Positions 11,304-22,790 of a stretch of DNA of 64,000 nt are shown here, one piece after another. Source of the DNA: Aphrocallistes beatrix. Lineage: Eukaryota > Porifera > Hexactinellida > Sceptrulophora > Aphrocallistidae. The notes under the pieces were generated by a model that saw only the letters and a program-made list of their open reading frames with translations, did no database searches and was not told the DNA's origin. The DNA lies in NCBI GenBank assembly GCA_963281255.1, contig OY725494.1, forward strand, positions 2,059,934-2,123,933, read 5' to 3'. The position numbers were made by a program, and so were the translations under genes. How positions within the stretch are numbered: the stretch's first letter is position 1; each line of letters opens with the position of its first letter.

Positions 11304-12060
11304 CAGGGTGGTTTTTAAGTTCTTTCCCAAGCTTGATTAGTTATAAAATTTATTATACTCAAACAATCTTAGTTATTATGGTCTTTAGAGATTGTAATTC
11401 GAATTTTCTCAATGATTTTAAAAGATTTTTCGAGTCTAAGACCTAGAACTGTGCTTTGTATGGCGAGTTTTGTGGAGAAAATATGTGTCCTGTCGCGCAG
11501 AGAAATTCGAGAATCAGGACCCACTGTTTTTCAAATTATATTTCCAGAGTCTTCTAATTCTAGGATAAATTAGCTCTCACATTATCCTCGAACACTGTAA
11601 ATTTGTAGAAATATAGAATGTTTAGATCAGTACATATTGAGAACCATTTGGATCAGATTTTTGGTGATGTGAAAAAAAGTACAATTTTGGGTGATTTTGC
11701 AAAATATACCTAATTTGAACCCGTGAAATAATAACTTTATCTCGTTTCTGATAATGAATTCAATGGATTTGTGAAATATTTCCATTGTAAATGTAAGATA
11801 TCTGGTGCTAAATCGTCATGGAACATTGATTATAGAGACATTTTTTACAGAAGCAGTGACCCTGATTCTCGAATTTCGCCGTGCGCCAGGACACATATTT
11901 TCTCCACAAAACACAGTTCTAGGTCTTAGACTCGAAAAATCTTTTAAAATCATTGAGAAAATTCGAATTACAATCTCTAAAGACCATAATAACTAAGATT
12001 GTTTGAGTATAATACATTTTATACCAAATCAAGCTTGGGAAAGAACTTAAAGCCACCCTG
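11304..12060. mobile_element. Palindromic mariner-type MITE, 757 bp
   Basis: The ends CAGGGTGG.TTTAAGTTCT and the inverse are flanked by TA at 11302 and 12061. The arms of roughly 240 bp are near-complementary (both carry TCTCAATGATTTTAAAAGAT in opposite senses). Short frames inside are mirror images and not genes. Confidence 0.85.
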
Positions 12061-12084
12061 TATACGTATATCTGCAACGAATGA

Positions 12085-12300
12085 TTGAAGAAATTGCCAG
12101 GCATAGAAAGATGATTTTGGCATGTGGGAGTCTTTTTGCTATGGCTCCACTAAGTCCGAACCTCAGACGAAAATGTCGACTCATCATGGAATTATGACGT
12201 CATTGTCACCTTTTATAAATAGAAATTTCAATTTTTCTACTATAACTCAGCCAGTTTAGGTGAAAGAAGGCTGAAATTTTAATAGAATGTGTATACATAT
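12085..12300 (+). repeat. Dispersed R1 repeat, copy 2
   Basis: It carries TTTTGGCATGTGGGAGTC, CCACTAAGTCCGAACCTCAG, CATCATGGAATTATGACGTC and CAGCCAGTTTAGGTG in the same order as the copy at 27795. Confidence 0.65.
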
Positions 12301-12685
12301 TAATAGACCTCACATATATGCAGCTATCATCAAAAAAGAGGACCCATTACTCTGTTATGAGGTCATCATCACACATCAAAAATTGACTTATCCCGTGATT
12401 TCGATTATAATAGTAAGACAGACGTATTAAGAGAAGTTATCTACCTTATAATTAATCAATGTGGGTCCAGGCGCCCAAAGGGCGTCTCCGGAGTATACAA
12501 AGTGTCCGCCAGCCGGGCAGCGCAAGCAATCGAATCGCGCTTGTATATATTATTCGAGTATTAATAGTATGGATATATATTTACATATATTTATTTGTTC
12601 AGCAACGCATTGTTGAATTTGTTAAAGTGGCAAACACAAAATTCTTCAAAATATCGCGTCATCCTACCTTGATATTCAACATTAT

Positions 12686-13745
12686 TTGAATTTTTGTATG
12701 GAGTTGGAGCGGCGTGATTTCAGAGCCATGATTTATTACGATTTTCTGAGAGATTTGAGTGCTTCACAGTTACCCACTCAACTTGATTTTGTTTTGGAGA
12801 TCAAGTTCCATCCTGCGCAACAGTTTTCAACTGGTTTGTTGAGTTTCGGAGAGGAAGAACGTAATTGTCCGATGAAGAGCGCCTTGGAAGTCCTGCGCCT
12901 GAGGTAACACCCGTTAACCTCGGCAGGGTGAACAAAATCATCAAGTTAATAGTAGATCGGCGGAATACCAATGAAGTGATAATGGAAGAACTCCAGATTG
13001 GAAAAATGCAATTACAACCATCCTTCATGGTTATCTGGGTGTCAGAAAGTTATCAATGGTTGGATCCCTCATAGGCTTTCTGATGAGCAAAAAGACACAA
13101 AAGTGGAATCGTGCAAGTTTTTCTCCACAAATTCAGATCTGGAGAGTCGTAAGCTGTAAGTATGATCGATACGGGTAATGAGAGTAGGATCTACCAATAT
13201 CATCCTGATGCAAAGCAACAGTCTATAGTTTGGTAGTTTCCTGATGAAGTTCCACCCCAAAAAGTTAAGCGGGCCAGGAGTGCTGGAAAGCAAATGTCGC
13301 TACATTTGTGCCAGAAAGTAGTTATATCGCTACTATCCTCTACAGGAACAGAAGACAGTTACGGCCCGTTGTATATCGATGTATGCATACCACAAGTCTG
13401 GCAGAGGTGGATGACTTTACATCCAAGATCGAAGACGCCGAATCTCTTCTGGCATCATGGCAATCCAAGTTCACACAAAGCCATATCAAATTAAATTTTA
13501 TTCGCTGAAAACTCTATCTAAACTCTGCCTCATCCGCCATATTCACCAGACCTTGCCTCTGCGATTTTTCTGTGTTTCCAGAAGTCAAAACAGATCCGAA
13601 GAGTGACTTATAGTAGCTCAGAGGCTGCGACCTCGGGGTACAATTCGGCGATTTAAGATCCCCAAAGAACAGTAGAAAAAGTGCATTAAAAAGTGGTTCT
13701 GGCGGATGAAACTTTGCATAGATTGTGATGGGGAGTATTATGAAA
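12686..13745 (+). pseudogene. Dead mariner transposase (SETMAR/Hsmar-like)
   Basis: The N terminus reads MELERRDFRAMIYYDFLRD, the first helix-turn-helix of mariner transposases. Further fragments correspond to the second helix-turn-helix and linker (LSDEQKD), to the first catalytic block region, and to PPYSPDLASAIFLCFQK near 13530, where working copies have PPYSPDLxPxDFxLFPxLK. The conserved D of the PCDFF region is replaced. Multiple stops and shifts interrupt the frame. It starts directly to the right of the 3.6-kb inverted-repeat element, so its own inverted end may have been removed. Confidence 0.85.
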
Positions 13746-14378
13746 AACTGTGATAATTATAGCTAATTGTGTTAAGGCCATCCTGGGCTAAGATTCAAAA
13801 ATTTCAAAATTCATTCTGATGCCTAATTTGTACTCCTTTATCTTTGTATAATCTAACTCTTGATTATCTTTTCAAAATATTCCGTATTTATTCCAATGTG
13901 ACGATTTTTAATAACCAGCCGAATTCATTTTTTTTCTGAATTTATCCAAATTTGTATATTTGTATATCTACAAGGTTACTCACAGTGATTTTTAGATTCA
14001 GTATAGTAAAGATGTATTGGTTGATTATTCTATACTGAATGCTCTAAATTGCTCAGTAGTTATACTGTTTACTTTCAGTTAGAAACTCTAATAGAATGCT
14101 TCCATCACTTCAATTTGACAATTTGACTTTACATTATTACTGACTAATACAAAAATATTCAATTACTTGTATGAAATACATGATTTCATTTCAAAATATG
14201 AATGTAATAGCATCCTTTTATTTGAATAATATTATATTACTACATAAATGAATGTGTTCAAGTTATTCCAACGATGTTAAAATATCAGTAGATTTCATAA
14301 ATATTTTGAAATATATTTCAGTTACAACAATTCATATATCATAATTTGTAATCCTGAATTTGCTCTTTCACTGAACCA

Positions 14379-15215
14379 ATGGCATCGAAAAACGTTCTAG
14401 ATCCAGATTTTGTATCATCAAGTGATGAAGAATCTATTTGCGATATTTTAAACGTTCCTATCAGTTCTCAACCTGATAGTTCTCAAAATATTATCGATGA
14501 GTGGTCCTCCCAGGATACCAAGGACTCAGTATTTATCATGTTCCCTCAATTTTCCTCCTCCCTGTGACACTAAAACATTCAATTTAGCACAGAAGTCTTT
14601 GTTTTGGCTGCAGGATACGTGGCGAATCTTTCCATGGATAGTGCAAGAGATCGTTTACACATATTACAATCAGTTGACCCATCGGCTTCTCATGTTCGCA
14701 TTGTTGCCTCCTACGATGGGTGTTACCAGATGCGTAGTGGTAAGGCAGGCGGGGGTTTTAGCCGTTATTGTTTTGCCCTGCAATAGCTGTCGACACTGCT
14801 CAGGTTATTTCGTATGGGATTGAATGCAATTCATGCCACATTTGCACTTTATACGAGAATAAACTGAAATCAAATTCGACCTCAGCCGCAGATTACGATA
14901 CTTTCATTGAAAATATCAGAAAACCTGTCAAGCAAACTATTCTCATCTGTATTCAGTTCAACTTGAAATTGAACACGTCTTCCTATTCAAAAACCTCCTA
15001 GTCATCAGGGTCGCCCGTATTTTACTCGGACTCTTGCGCTATTTGCGGTGGTACGCAGGACGATTGCATCGTTGGTTTTGGTATCGGCTTTTGTGATGAA
15101 GTAATCGATTGGATCCTGTGTAACATTTGCGATCTTTGATATCATGTCAAAAGTCTCGGCCTAAATATTGAAGGTGTTCAAGATCTCCCTGAATGGAATT
15201 GTTTAGACTGTACGT
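14379..15215 (+). pseudogene. Mutator-like DDE relic followed by a PHD-like finger
   Basis: A short acidic start (MASKNVLDPDFVSSSDEES) leads, after frame changes, to VRIVASYDGCYQMRSGKAGG and then GFSRYCFA, ISYGIECNSCHICTLYENK and HKPVCQANY. This resembles the YDGxYQxRSG-containing transposase-like proteins of cnidarians and other invertebrates, usually classed as Mutator-like, with a CxxC and HxxxxC pair. At about 15030-15210 another frame gives CAICGG, DDCIVGFGIGFCDE, WILCNICD and WNCLDC, spaced like a PHD zinc finger. Stops separate these parts. Family assignment is from memory of the motif only. Confidence 0.5.
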
Positions 15216-16430
15216 AGTCTTTCCGTTTTGTTTCTGCATTTATCATGAACAAATTCATTCTTTTGATAATCGTGAATTGAATTAAGTTGAAAAACTCAAT
15301 AATAATAATAGAGAGTATGATAAAAACAATGATAAAATATATTCAAAAATAATGCAGTTTGTTACATTGTGTAGCTTTTTTCAGAAAAAGTGAGATATAT
15401 CTTAGCATATAAACAATTAAACTATTCACATAATAAGCAACCTTGACTACTAGAAGTATAGTGAAAGTTCTATTATTGAACACAATACAGATTGAAACCA
15501 TTAAATTTCTGCTATTTTAGGATATTTTGCCCTCGATATCAGATTATGAGGTCAATATATTTTTAGATATTGAAGCATGAAAGTCCATTCTAGTAGTCAA
15601 GTTTCCTTAGCCTATATATTGCATAATAAACCCCTGAGAACAATGAATTGACTAACACATGAGTTAGTGGGTCATGCATAACTACGAAATCGATGGTATA
15701 GGAATTTAGTATTACGTAATTTGGAACCATAGCCCTAGAGAGGTGGAAATATGATATAGGAGCAAATTGATTGCATAATAATTATCCTAGACTACTCAGT
15801 GAAGTAACCGAAGTATGATATTGAAATATAACAAAAATTAATTCTAGGCCCTGGGTGGCCTTAAGCTTAAGTGCTTGTGCCAAAAAAATTTCGGTCTGAC
15901 CTACGTATTTGCAACATTGCTCAACAAGTGCTACAGGCTTGTCCAACCATTTTTGTTAACGGGCCAAATCAGGAATTCTTTAGCTACTTGAGGGCTGCAA
16001 GACATGATAAATCACGGGAACATGCAACTTATTTAGGGCTGGAATTGACCTTAAGTATATTAGATTATACAAAAATCACCAAGATAATCACTAAAATTTT
16101 ATCTAATAATCGAAAACTATAAAGGAAAACTAATGGGATATCTGACATTGTTTGAGTTTAAGTAAAGAGTCAATGTCTGCTCATATACTTGATGTCACAA
16201 TCCTTAATATCCCTGATAAATGAGTCTGTTAGGAGTGATCTAGATATGCTTTTGACATTTTTCAGTTGATATTTTAATATCGTTTGAGATGGTTTATTAT
16301 TTGGAACTTATAGCATGAGCTGCTCCAGTTGAGGGGGGGGACCCAGATTATGTGCCGGATAGTTACAACTCAATCAAATAGTAATTTAAGGAAATGGTTG
16401 CGATCAATTTGGTTTCGCAAAATTGGGTTT
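15216..16430. other. No gene recognised
   Basis: AT-rich sequence. One 83-codon open frame (15871-16122) has no family features. An 18-base GC-richer piece near 15930 looks like an old hAT end, but no partner was found. Confidence 0.45.
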
Positions 16431-16432
16431 TC

Positions 16433-16676
16433 CATAGCCTACTGCATATAAAACCTTACAGTAACTTGCGGATTTTGGACTAGGGAAGCATTAGAAGATG
16501 GTTAAACTAGTACATGAGCTGCCTTAGAATTTCACATGCGCGCACAATAGAGCTTGGAATGTATTACCAGCATATATAAATAAAGCGTCTAACACTTATA
16601 TCCGTTGTTAACATTTAGATTGGTCACGATATGATTGCGCAATACGTTATATTTGTGAAAAATTTAGTGATTTTAG
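16433..16676. mobile_element. CATAGCC-family foldback, left arm only
   Basis: It starts CATAGCCTACTGCATATAAA and follows the family's subterminal order: GTAACTTGCGGATTTTGGAC, TACATGAGCTGCCTTA, TATTACCAGCATATATAAAT, TGATTGCGCAATACG. Similarity stops abruptly near 16676; the second arm is missing. Confidence 0.7.
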
Positions 16677-16984
16677 GGGGCTAATTTCTCATAAAATCTA
16701 ATTAATTATGTTGTTAAAGAATACCATGGCCAGTACCAATTTTTATGTGCAGTCGGTGTCTTAAGAGGGATTTGTCAAAAAGTGGGTTTCCATATAGGGA
16801 AGGATATATGCTGTACAATTAGATAAATTGGGAGGCAGTAGGTGTCCAGAGTGGTGCCTTCACAGAATACATACTATCATTCTAGATCAACACTCCAATC
16901 GTGATTCGTTAGATTTTATGTAGTAGTTGTAATAGCATATTTAGCATGCCAATTAATATGACCATCCTAGTACTCATATTTGTT

Positions 16985-17115
16985 GAGTTATATACCTATC
17001 AGTTTCAGTTGACAATAATAATAGATTTCAGTTTCAGTTTCAGTTGACAATAGCAATAGATTTCAGTTTCAGTTTCAGCTCCAAAAAGGATAAAAACTAT
17101 TTCAGTTGGATTTCA
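16985..17115. repeat. TTTCAG-rich short tandem repeat
   Basis: Runs of TTTCAG with interspersed GTTGACAATARYAATAGA occur three times. It lies close to the 3' side of the SUN gene's last exon. Confidence 0.6.
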
Positions 17116-17211
17116 GTTTCAGTTAGCAGCACTAGTAATATTACCAAGTTTTAGATAATTATATAGTAATGGAGATGCATTAATTTTTGATAAAATAATT
17201 AACAAGTTAGA

Positions 17212-17588
17212 TTAAGGAAATACATAGTTAGACCCTACTTGTCCATGCAAACGAAGTCTATAAATGCATGTAAAATCAGGGTTCCCATGATTTGACAAAA
17301 ATTCGTATTGAAAAAGAGAATATAAACTGTTTTGTGTAGCATTAGGGATCATAAATGTCTGAAATGGAAAAGGGGAGTCCATTGCAAATGAGAATCTACC
17401 TAGAATAAAGCCTTTTTTATTCGGGTCACTTAGTCCACGAATAATGAAATCTTTAGGTGCACTTGAACGGCAACCATCATGAGAGATATCTTTTGGTACG
17501 TGATCTACTGTAATATTTAAAAGCAGAATTTGGTGTGTAATTCTGATACCAAGCAGTCCTTTAGTTCCTTCAAATGGCCAACAGTTTC
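17212..17588 (-). CDS. SUN-domain protein, last exon (KASH-binding half)
   Basis: Minus-strand exon of 377 bases from acceptor AAAATAG (17589-17591 complement) to a TAA at 17212-17214. It starts in phase 1, completing the Gly of G-NCWPFEGTKG. The 125 residues contain DHVPKDISHDGCRSSAPKDF, IIRGLSD, a GRFSF strand and YEFLSNHGNPDFTCIYRLRL followed by HGQ. These align with the conserved PGNCWAFxGxxG, HIPKxLSPxGxxxSAPKDFxVYG and LSNWGHPEYTCIYRFRVHG of SUN1/SUN2. SUN proteins sit in the inner nuclear membrane and bind KASH peptides across the perinuclear space to couple nucleus and cytoskeleton. The residues that form the KASH pocket are kept. The first half of the SUN domain must be in an upstream exon (higher coordinate) that I could not find; it may lie in the gap at 19959. 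Confidence 0.9.
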
Positions 17589-17968
17589 CTATTTTAAAAG
17601 ATAAATTAGAACAGATTAGTGATAGAAAAGGGCAAAATAAAGTATATATCTTGCAAAAAATTATAATGAATAATAATATTTTCTCATAATAATTATTAAA
17701 GTCTTGTACAAGTATTAAATTTTGAAAAATCAATTAAATAAAATGACTAAAAAGAATGATCCAATAACTAGAATTCTAGAACAATTTCGATCTGAGTTTC
17801 TACAAAATCGGTACGTGTGTTATGGACCAAAGTGTAAATTGGCCAAGATTTTAGAGAATCTTGGCTGAGTGAAACTTTGGCGGAGCCAAAATTGTTGAGT
17901 TAACCTAAATTTGATGGAGCATAATACATTATGGGTCAATATAAATAGTACATTTATTTAATCTTATC

Positions 17969-18000
17969 GCGTTATGCGTTATGCGTTATGCGTTATGCGT
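17969..18000. repeat. GCGTTAT 7-bp tandem repeat, about 4.5 copies
   Basis: Perfect head-to-tail copies of GCGTTAT in an AT-rich intron. Confidence 0.9.
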
Positions 18001-18151
18001 GAGAGTAGCAAAGATTATGATTACCAGTTGAGAAAATCCTTTAACGCTAATATAAAACCCATTCATGTTAAGAGCAATTAGCAAAGCACAATAATTAATT
18101 AAAAATATTAACAATTCAAAAAAGCTATGAGTCATTCATACTAGTTACATA

Positions 18152-18282
18152 CTCTGTTATGAGGGACAGGGTGTAGTTCAGTTGTCACTTGCTTTGTTAC
18201 GAGGGACAGGGTGTAATTCAGTTGTCACTTGCTCTGTTATGAGGGACAGGGTGTAGTTCAGTTCTCACTTGCTTTGTTATGA
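18152..18282. repeat. 40-bp tandem repeat, three units
   Basis: Units begin CTCTGTTATGAGGGACAGGG or CTTTGTTACGAGGGACAGGG and end GTTGTCACTTG; a partial fourth unit runs into the integrase fossil. Confidence 0.85.
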
Positions 18283-18284
18283 AT

Positions 18285-19915
18285 GTTATCCACAAGCCAA
18301 TCATTCCTCCAACTGTTGGCCAGCGTCCACAGTCTGACCTGATAGATTTACGAATGCTGGAGGATAACGGGTACAAATCTATCCTCAATTACCAGGACTG
18401 CTTTAGCAAGTTTATTGTGTTGAGAACACCTCATCTCTATATTCTGTGAACATGGAGCACTTCACATCTTCCAGACTGATAACGGAGGTGAATTTACTAA
18501 TAACATGCTGAATATGGCACTGCTCACTGAGTGGTAGAGCACACGGTACGTACATGGAAGGCTTCGGAAATCCACAGATCAAGGAAGCATTGAGCGAGCT
18601 AATCAAGATGTTGAGAAGCTGCTCTATGCCCGCCTCAAATCATTGAAAAAGCCAATGAACCAATGGGTGAGTGAGTTAAAATATGTTAAATATACTAAAA
18701 ATACTGTTAAACATTCTGCTCTGGGCCGTAGTCCCTTTGAAGTACACTTTGGGAGGACCCCCCTGATCTATCTGTAGATTTGATGCAACCCCAGGAGTTG
18801 ATAGACTCGCTCAACGATGTGGAGAACGCTCTACAGATGGGTGGCGAGATCATCGAATTCTCTACTCAAACTACCGAGACTACAGCAGTTCCTGTCCCAC
18901 GATCGATCACGCCTATCCTACCCCCACTCTCTCGCATGACTCTTTGTCAGCCAGATGTGCCAATTCCTTCAGCCGATGTTTCTAACCAAGTGGATAGAGA
19001 CCAACAGCCTCAGCCATGTTCTTCACATAGCATAGAGCCTGTCCACGAGTACACCGAAGTTGAAGTTCCCTCCTCGCCTCTCTCTTCTACTGACGAGCTG
19101 GATGAAGCGATTCTCTCAGAGCGGCATCCAGTACTAGTTCAGGATGAGGATTCTTACGACTTGGAGGTTAGACCGCTTATAAGGACTGATATTATGCCAT
19201 TTGTTAACCCAGATGATAGACTTCTTCCTCCCGATGTCGATCCAAAACTCCGATTTAACGGGAATGCTTGTGCAAATTGTGGACTGAATGATGAGGTAAT
19301 GCCATTTGTTAAATGTTCCTACTGCACAGATGACCTCAACTTCCACACAGACTGTCAGTGTAGAGCCATATGGGGATAGGGACGTACAGTACTTTTGCTC
19401 AAGGGATGATTACTGTGCACATGAACTACAAAGGCAATCAAATCGCAAGGGCACCTTCCATGGGTTGTGTAAACAGGGTGAAGACATGATAACGTCAAGC
19501 AATAAGCGATTGAAGACTATTCATGCTGGGGAAAATGTAAAGATCTCCATTCCAGTAGTAGATAGGGCCCCCCTTGGTCCGACCAGTCTCAGTGGGGTCG
19601 TAATGAAGGTGATCTCAGATGGGTCTGCATTTATGATTGGCACCAAAGATGGCATAATTTCTACTTCCTTGTCTTACTCAGATATTACACAAAGCAATAC
19701 GACTCAACTATTACACCCTGAACAGGTACCAGACACACACACACCTGTCGGTCAGAACGGCAGCCCAGCTTGATGTAGGCGGTCCTACTCATAACTCCTG
19801 TAAGTGCAAGACAGGATGTAGTACTAATCGTTGTATTTGCTTCAAACGTAAGGTTAAATGTTCTTCAAAGTGTCATAATAGTTTGATTACGTACGATAAC
19901 AAGAATTAGTGTGGT
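18285..19915 (+). mobile_element. KRBA2/Ginger-type integrase fossil, broken
   Basis: Recognisable parts in order are an integrase core (VIHKPIIPPTVGQRPQSDLI, NYQDCFSKFIVLR), its middle (TDNGGEFTN), the region with GSIERANQDVEKLLYARLKS, and WVSELKYVKYTKNTVKHSAL with GRSPFEVHFGR. An acidic linker follows, then a Cys-rich segment (NACANCGLNDEVMPFVKCSY), a strand-rich segment with IPVVDRAPLGPTSLSG, and a C-terminal CXC-like motif CKCKTGCSTNRCICFKRKVK. This order is that of KRBA2-like integrase genes and related Ginger elements. It is broken in a handful of places and cut on the right by an assembly gap. It lies in an intron of the SUN gene on the opposite strand. Confidence 0.75.
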
Positions 19916-19958
19916 ACAGATAAATTCATAAAAGCCTAAATCTAAGATCACCTTCATT

Positions 19959-20158
19959 NNNNNNNNNNNNNNNNNNNNNNNNNNNNNNNNNNNNNNNNNN
20001 NNNNNNNNNNNNNNNNNNNNNNNNNNNNNNNNNNNNNNNNNNNNNNNNNNNNNNNNNNNNNNNNNNNNNNNNNNNNNNNNNNNNNNNNNNNNNNNNNNNN
20101 NNNNNNNNNNNNNNNNNNNNNNNNNNNNNNNNNNNNNNNNNNNNNNNNNNNNNNNNNN
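19959..20158. other. Assembly gap, 200 N
   Basis: Exactly 200 ambiguous bases, a conventional scaffold gap of unknown true size. Confidence 0.99.
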
Positions 20159-20260
20159 GCTCTAAAAAGAGCCTATTGCGGAATCACATGATGACATATT
20201 AAAATGTTTACAGCTGAATTGGAAACTCTGATATAATGTTTGTATATGGTAATAAATTTC

Positions 20261-20806
20261 AAGGTTGAAACCGCTTCAACCAAATACTAATTTAACCAAA
20301 TAATGGTCAGACCAAATAATTTGGTTAACCGAATAATGGTCAAACCGAATAATTTGGTCAACCGAATAATTTGGTCAACCAAATAATTTGGTTTGCCAAA
20401 TAATTTGCATGCTTTCCCAACACAATCACTATATATTCAATATACGTATAAACATTTATACAAAAATATAATCAAGTATAAGTAGGCATCTATTAGATTT
20501 ATTTGTGTTTGGACCACCACATGTAAGAACATGTGATTGTGTTGGGAAAGCATGCAAATTATTCGGTTGGCCAAATTATTTGGTTGACCAAATTATTCGG
20601 TTGGCCAAATTATTTGGTTGACCAAATTATTCGGTGAGCCAAATTATTTGGTTGACCAAATTATTCGGTTGACCAAATTATTTGGTTAACCAAATTATTT
20701 GGCTTACAACCGAATACCAAATAATGATATTTGGTTACAAACCGAAAATCAAATATTTGTGAATATTATTTGGTTAAACCGAATAATCAACTATTCGGTT
20801 GCAACC
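20261..20806. mobile_element. Palindromic minisatellite element (17-bp unit), copy 1
   Basis: The left half has repeats of CCGAATAATTTGGTCAA type; the right half has the inverse (TTGACCAAATTATTCGG). The two meet around an AT-rich centre that includes TATAATCAAGTATAAGTAGG and GTGATTGTGTTGGGAAAGCA. The ends are GGTTGAAACCG and CGGTTGCAACC. The same structure occurs at 56940. Confidence 0.75.
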
Positions 20807-21203
20807 CAGGGGCCTTATTCACTAAGAAAACTTAAGATTTGCTTAACTTTATATAACTTTATATAGTGGAAATTTTGAAGAGTTGCATTACGATTTGGGT
20901 AAATACTAGATGTTCAATGATACCAATAGAAATATAAACTACCTAAATACTGAAAATATTCCAAGTCACTCTCGAAATATTCGTGATGTCATACTTAAGT
21001 ATTATGACGTCATACTTAACTTAAAATATTACGTAACTTTCTGAAAAGTTTAACAAATGAGTCAAAATTTGTCAAGCATTTCAATTGTATCACTTAAAAT
21101 TAATAGAGTATGCAATCTATTTGAATTCTATAAAAATCTCTCCTAATTTTGAAGATTCAAAAGTTAAGGAAATCTTAAGTTTTCTTAGTGAATAAGGCCC
21201 CTG
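20807..21203. mobile_element. 397-bp MITE, Harbinger-like ends
   Basis: The inverted ends CAGGGGCCTTATTCACTAAG then AAAACTTAAGATTT are matched over about 40 bp at 21165-21203. They are similar to the ends of the Myb-carrying element at 44798. Target duplication is not clear. It has no coding capacity. Confidence 0.7.
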
Positions 21204-21344
21204 GTAATAATACATTTAAAAGGTCTATCGTATACGGTTTTCGATTTATCGGTCTAATTAAATTTTGACTGTGTTAAAACTGACCTTCTAGTTTTCATGC
21301 CTTCACGGTGACATACACGGCCGTGTATTAAGTAGGCCATGGTT

Positions 21345-22790
21345 GATGCGAAAAAATTGGATGTTTTCAAAGGAATGTTGCTGCATTATAGCGTTGCTAT
21401 AGAAGCCCATTTTGGTCAGTTGAGGTCATATCTTGAAAAACGGAAAAACTAGGCGTTCAAATTTGACCCCACTTGATAGCCAATAGACTACTTTCTATTA
21501 AGCGATAATATAATTTCTACGTCTAAATTCAATGGTTTACATGTTAGTAGACAATTTAGCATGTTGGTCACAATTGATAGTTATCTAAATAACTAATAAA
21601 CCTTTGAATTTAGACGTAGATATTATATTATAAATTAATAAGGAAGTAGTCTATTGGCTATAAAATAGGGAAAATGCCTAGTCACAGTCGAACCTGCTAT
21701 ATAACGATCACCTGTCTATAGCGGTCATCAATGAACAGTCCCGTCCGAAATTCCATAATATTGAACTTGTGTATAGCGGTCACCTGACACCTGCTCAACG
21801 CGGCCAGAGGCCACCCGTTTGTAGGCCCTTACTGACGTTAAAACTGTATATAACGGCCATCCCCTTTTTAACCTTTTTATGTGTTTATTACAGGACTTGT
21901 TACGAACGATAAACAAGTTTCATGTAATTACTTCAAGTAATGGATTTCTAAAAATGTATATTAACTTATATTATGATATTTATTGCACTACGTTGATAAC
22001 TTTTGGGGATTAAGACAATCACCTGCATCAGGGATTTACTTACTACCTTTTTTTACTTTGCTACTTAGTACCTTTTTATTTTTTGGAGGAAAATAAAAGG
22101 TAGTAAGTAAATATTCTGGATGGCCAGCAAAAAAAAAGTAGCAAGTAAATTTCACGGACACCTTGATGAAAATGGACATGGTTAAATTAAGAAAATGCTG
22201 ATTCTGAAATGCTCTAATATTTCTGCAAATCGCTAAGTTGCGCCCTAGTTTCGGTATTATACTGCACAATCAATAATTTCTCCTCCTCACACCAACTAAA
22301 CACCGGTCAAAAAATAAGTAGCATGTAAAAAAAAGTAATGAGTGAGTAAAACTAAATCTAAAATGGAGGAAAAATAAAGTAGCAAGTAAACGGTTGGCCA
22401 AAAAAAATCCGTACAACTTTTTTTTTGCCAGTTCTGGAATCCCTGACCTGCATATAACGGTCACCTGTGTATAGCGGTCAATTTAGTCCAGTCCCTTCGG
22501 TGGCCGTTATATACAGGTTCCACTGTATTTCGGTTTTTAAGATAAGATCCGAACTGACTAAAATGCGTCTTTATTACACTCAGAAGTGTCCTTAAACTGC
22601 CTCCTAAAATCAGTAATTTTGTCATTAAAAAATATTATGTAGTGATATGATGACCAATCAGAATTCTAGCAACGGATATGAGTGCTTTTGACACCATTTG
22701 AATATGCTGCTAAAACATTCCTGAGCTCTATTCTGCGTGGATCATTATTTTAGCCAGACTAGTTCAGCCATTGTATTGTGCACTTTTAAT
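21345..22790. mobile_element. Degraded CATAGCC-family foldback interrupted by a pogo MITE
   Basis: The interior arm starts with GAATGTTGCTGCATTATAGC, continues with TTTGGTCAGTTGAGGTCATA and TCTAAATTCAATGGTTTAC, and turns back after 21600. The right arm resumes at 22526 with TATGATGACCAATC and CAACGGATATGAGTGCTTTT. The terminal sequences are gone. Confidence 0.6.
21685..22525. mobile_element. pogo/Tigger-like MITE, 841 bp
   Basis: It starts CAGTCGAACCTGCTATATAA and ends with the inverse (TTATATACAGGTTCCACTG) before TA. The interior repeats a GTAGCAAGTAAAT motif near 22080-22390. The left TA has changed to CA. Confidence 0.7.

Larger units (their letters stand above)
8899..12542. mobile_element. 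3.6-kb element with long GC-rich inverted ends
   Basis: The left end (AAGTGCGCTTCAC, GGCTGGCGTACACTCTGTG, CCGGAGGCGGC, TGATTAATTATATGGTAGAT) is the inverted, diverged copy of 12423-12542 at the right. Similarity continues inward to a CATAACAGAG block near 9090 on the left and 12350 on the right. The interior holds a dead pogo transposase and two unrelated MITEs. No target duplication is clear. Whether the pogo gene belongs to this element or is a later arrival is not settled. Confidence 0.55.
20159..21341. mobile_element. CATAGCC-family foldback, right part, with two insertions
   Basis: The sequence at 20159-20260 (CTCTAAAAAGAGCCTATTGC, TATAATGTTTGTATATGGT) and 21204-21341 matches the right arm of the large copy at 43882-50943. 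It ends GTAGGCCATG, one base off the family terminus. It is interrupted by a 17-bp minisatellite element and a 397-bp MITE. The left side is lost in the gap. Confidence 0.65.

Noticed and set aside
15871-16122. 83-codon plus-strand frame
   Set aside because: No family pattern; part of it looks like an old hAT end.
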